Below, one piece after another: positions 62,473 through 64,000 of a DNA stretch of 64,000 nucleotides; position 1 is the first letter of the stretch, and every line of letters begins with the position of its first letter. The stretch is from Paenibacillus paridis (GTDB lineage Bacteria > Bacillota > Bacilli > Paenibacillales > Paenibacillaceae): assembly GCF_006345825.1 (NCBI RefSeq), contig NZ_VCIX01000066.1:91670-155669 (forward strand). The letters are read 5' to 3'. The notes beneath the pieces were generated by a model. It searched no databases, was not told the DNA's origin, and worked only from the letters and a program-made list of their open reading frames with translations. The translations under genes and the position numbers were made by a program.

Positions 62473-63660
62473 ATGGCGAAACAATCTGCTGACTGGCTTA
62501 TTCGCAATGTAAACATCGTACTTGAGAATGAGGTTATAACCGGGAACGTTTCGATTAAAAACGGAAAAATAGCAGACATTTTGCCTGATACAAGCACAGA
62601 AGCGGTAAGTGCTTTGAATGGAGTGCAAGTAATAGACGGGCGTGGAGGCTACCTACTGCCAGGTTTCATTGATGTGCACGTCCATGGGGGCTATGGAGCC
62701 GACTTCATGGATGCAAGCAGCGAAAGCTTCCATACGATTACGAAATATCATGCATCGCAAGGGACGACTGGCATGCTTGCCACTACAATGACCGCTGCCA
62801 AAACAGACATTGAAGCCGTTCTCCATGCAGTAGATGCTTACCAAAGAAACGAGATGCCCTATGCGGCATTATACGGCGTTCACTTAGAAGGACCATTCAT
62901 TAGCGAAAAATGGCCTGGCGCGCAAAATCCGGTTTTCATCAAAGATCCGCAGCTAAAATGGATGAAGCAATGGGTGGAGCAATGGCCAGGGCTAATTCGT
63001 CAGCTGACGCTTGCCCCCGAGAAAGACGGTGCCCTAGAGACGATTGCCTGGCTCGCTGAGCAAGGCATTAATACCGCTTGCGGGCATACGGACGCTCTTT
63101 ATGACGAAGTTATTGCCGCAGCCGATGCCGGGCTATCACAGGCCGTCCATACCTATAACGCCATGCGCGGCTTGCATCACCGCGAGCCGGGCACACTTGG
63201 CGCCGTGCTGACGGATAACCGTATAGCCACCGAGCTCATCGCTGACGGCGTTCATGTCCACCCGGGTGCCGTACGGCTGCTGGTTGCCGCCAAGCCAGAA
63301 GATAAAATCATTCTAATTACGGACGCCATGTCCGCGGCTGGCATGCCCGACGGGGAGTACAGCCTTGGCGGTTTGGCTGTAGTGGTCAAGAATAACGAAG
63401 CCCGCTTGCTGGAGGGCAACGCTCTTGCGGGCAGCTGCTTAACCATGATTGGCGCCGTTCGCTTCATGCTTGAGCACACCGACCTCACGATCGCGCAGGT
63501 TAGCCGACTAGCCAGCAGCAATGCTGCTAAACAGCTTGGCCTCTTCGACCGTACCGGCTCGATCTCCACCGGCAAGCAAGCCGATCTGGTATGGATCGAC
63601 GCCCAGCTTAATGTGCAGCAAACGTGGGTACAAGGACGTTCCGTATTTGAAGCTCTATAA
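62473..63660 (+). CDS. nagA: N-acetylglucosamine-6-phosphate deacetylase
   Basis: This 395-residue amidohydrolase removes the acetyl group from GlcNAc-6-phosphate. Metal-binding motifs are FIDVHVHGGYG (HxH), CGHTDALYDE, VHTYNAMRG and ITDAMSAAG with the catalytic Asp. The ATG directly follows the nagB stop with no gap, so translation is coupled. A strong terminator lies directly after the stop codon. Nothing in the window encodes a GlcNAc transporter or a NagR regulator. Confidence 0.95.
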   Translation: MAKQSADWLIRNVNIVLENEVITGNVSIKNGKIADILPDTSTEAVSALNGVQVIDGRGGYLLPGFIDVHVHGGYGADFMDASSESFHTITKYHASQGTTGMLATTMTAAKTDIEAVLHAVDAYQRNEMPYAALYGVHLEGPFISEKWPGAQNPVFIKDPQLKWMKQWVEQWPGLIRQLTLAPEKDGALETIAWLAEQGINTACGHTDALYDEVIAAADAGLSQAVHTYNAMRGLHHREPGTLGAVLTDNRIATELIADGVHVHPGAVRLLVAAKPEDKIILITDAMSAAGMPDGEYSLGGLAVVVKNNEARLLEGNALAGSCLTMIGAVRFMLEHTDLTIAQVSRLASSNAAKQLGLFDRTGSISTGKQADLVWIDAQLNVQQTWVQGRSVFEAL

Positions 63661-63705
63661 AAAAACTCCCTCAGCAGGCATTTTGCTTGCTGGGGGAGTT
63701 TTTTT
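63661..63705 (+). terminator. Rho-independent terminator of nagBA
   Basis: AAAAACTCCC pairs with GGGGAGTTTTT, with an inner CAGCAGGCA/TGCTTGCTG stem, followed by TTTTTTTA. Confidence 0.9.
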
Positions 63706-63727
63706 ATAGGAAAGAAGAAGAAACGAA

Positions 63728-63951
63728 TCAAGTCCATATTGGTTTGTAAAATTTGATCTAGCTCAGCTGTCCAAAATGGACTGGATATGGCTGGGTTTCG
63801 GAGAAATAGATCTGTTTTTTAGATCTATTTTGGCGGAAATCGCCAATTTGGATGAAATAGATCTATAAAATAGATCTATTCTAACCCAGCGGCTTCAAAT
63901 GGGTTACTTTGGGGGTCAAGTCCAAATTTGTGTGTAAAATCTCATCTAGCT
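63728..63951. repeat. 36-bp direct repeat flanking two GATCT palindromes
   Basis: TCAAGTCCATATTGGTTTG at 63728-63763 recurs with five mismatches at 63916-63951. Between them lie two palindromic AATAGATCT/AGATCTATT pairs (about 63806-63834 and 63854-63880) and GGCG/CGCC. The stretch has no recognisable gene apart from the possible minus-strand end described next. Confidence 0.7.
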
Positions 63952-64000
63952 TATCGGAATGGATATCAACGGTTGTTTCGCCATTCATGGTAGGCAGCCA
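63881..64000 (-). CDS. Possible 3' end of an unidentified minus-strand gene (cut by window edge)
   Basis: Forty codons are open from the right edge to TAG at 63881-63883, giving WLPTMNGETTVDIHSDKLD and a tail ending THLKPLG. I do not recognise the protein. The 36-bp repeat at 63916-63951 falls in this frame as KLDEILHTNLDL, while the copy at 63728-63763 reads ELDQILQTNMDL in its own frame with conservative changes. The fragment is too short for a firm call. Confidence 0.35.
   Translation of the reverse strand, partial: WLPTMNGETTVDIHSDKLDEILHTNLDLTPKVTHLKPLG

Overview
The window comes from an endospore-forming Gram-positive bacterium, most probably Paenibacillus or a close relative (inference). 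The evidence is two spore-germination receptor operons, gerM, Firmicute gene order (hemA, ysxC, lonA, lonB, clpX, clpP, tig), strong AGGAGG-type ribosome binding sites, many TTG/GTG starts, and a giant SLH-anchored beta-glucanase of a type known from Paenibacillus.

Layout. 1-7.4 kb (minus strand): 5' end of hemA, speD, a YjgB-like lipoprotein, an unrecognised conserved-looking protein, ysxC/engB, lonA and lonB. A 95-bp tandem duplication lies directly in front of lonB. 7.7-13 kb: a five-gene germination receptor operon (permease, A subunit, permease, C lipoprotein, small two-helix D-type protein). 13.1-18.8 kb: ispG, clpX, clpP, tig and a YsoA-like protein. 19.06 kb: tRNA-Arg(TCT). 19.2-23.9 kb: an HPP-family membrane protein divergent from a LysR regulator, a P-loop kinase, a small hypothetical protein and asnB. 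24-26.6 kb: gerM, rph and rdgB. 26.8-28.2 kb: a PgpA-like protein and a TIGR00266/AIM24-like protein, separated by five 40-bp hairpin repeats. 28.2-29.5 kb: no gene, but degenerate repeats, including eleven copies of a 38-bp unit whose first copy is the 3' end of glpX. 29.5-30.4 kb: glpX.

30.7-46.8 kb looks like one beta-glucan locus: a 2866-residue surface protein with two GH16 catalytic domains, an Lpl/Ytc-type sugar ABC transporter (binding lipoprotein and two permeases), and a divergent YesM/YesN-type two-component system that probably controls them. 46.8-48.6 kb: an MBL-fold hydrolase and a methyltransferase. 48.7-52.3 kb: a second ger operon (A-B-C) behind a very good sigma-G-type promoter. 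52.4-61.5 kb: a carotenoid operon with three CrtI/CrtN-family enzymes, CrtM, a CruF-like hydratase, an acyltransferase, a glycosyltransferase and type 2 IPP isomerase. It probably makes an acylated, glycosylated, hydroxylated C30 carotenoid. 61.7-63.7 kb: nagB-nagA, divergent from the carotenoid operon, followed by a palindromic repeat region and the possible 3' end of another gene.

No CRISPR array, prophage or intact insertion sequence was seen. The less ordinary content is the set of tandem repeats at gene borders (glpX tail, pgpA/AIM24 gap, lonB leader, right edge), the duplicated GH16 giant, and the composition of the carotenoid and germination operons.
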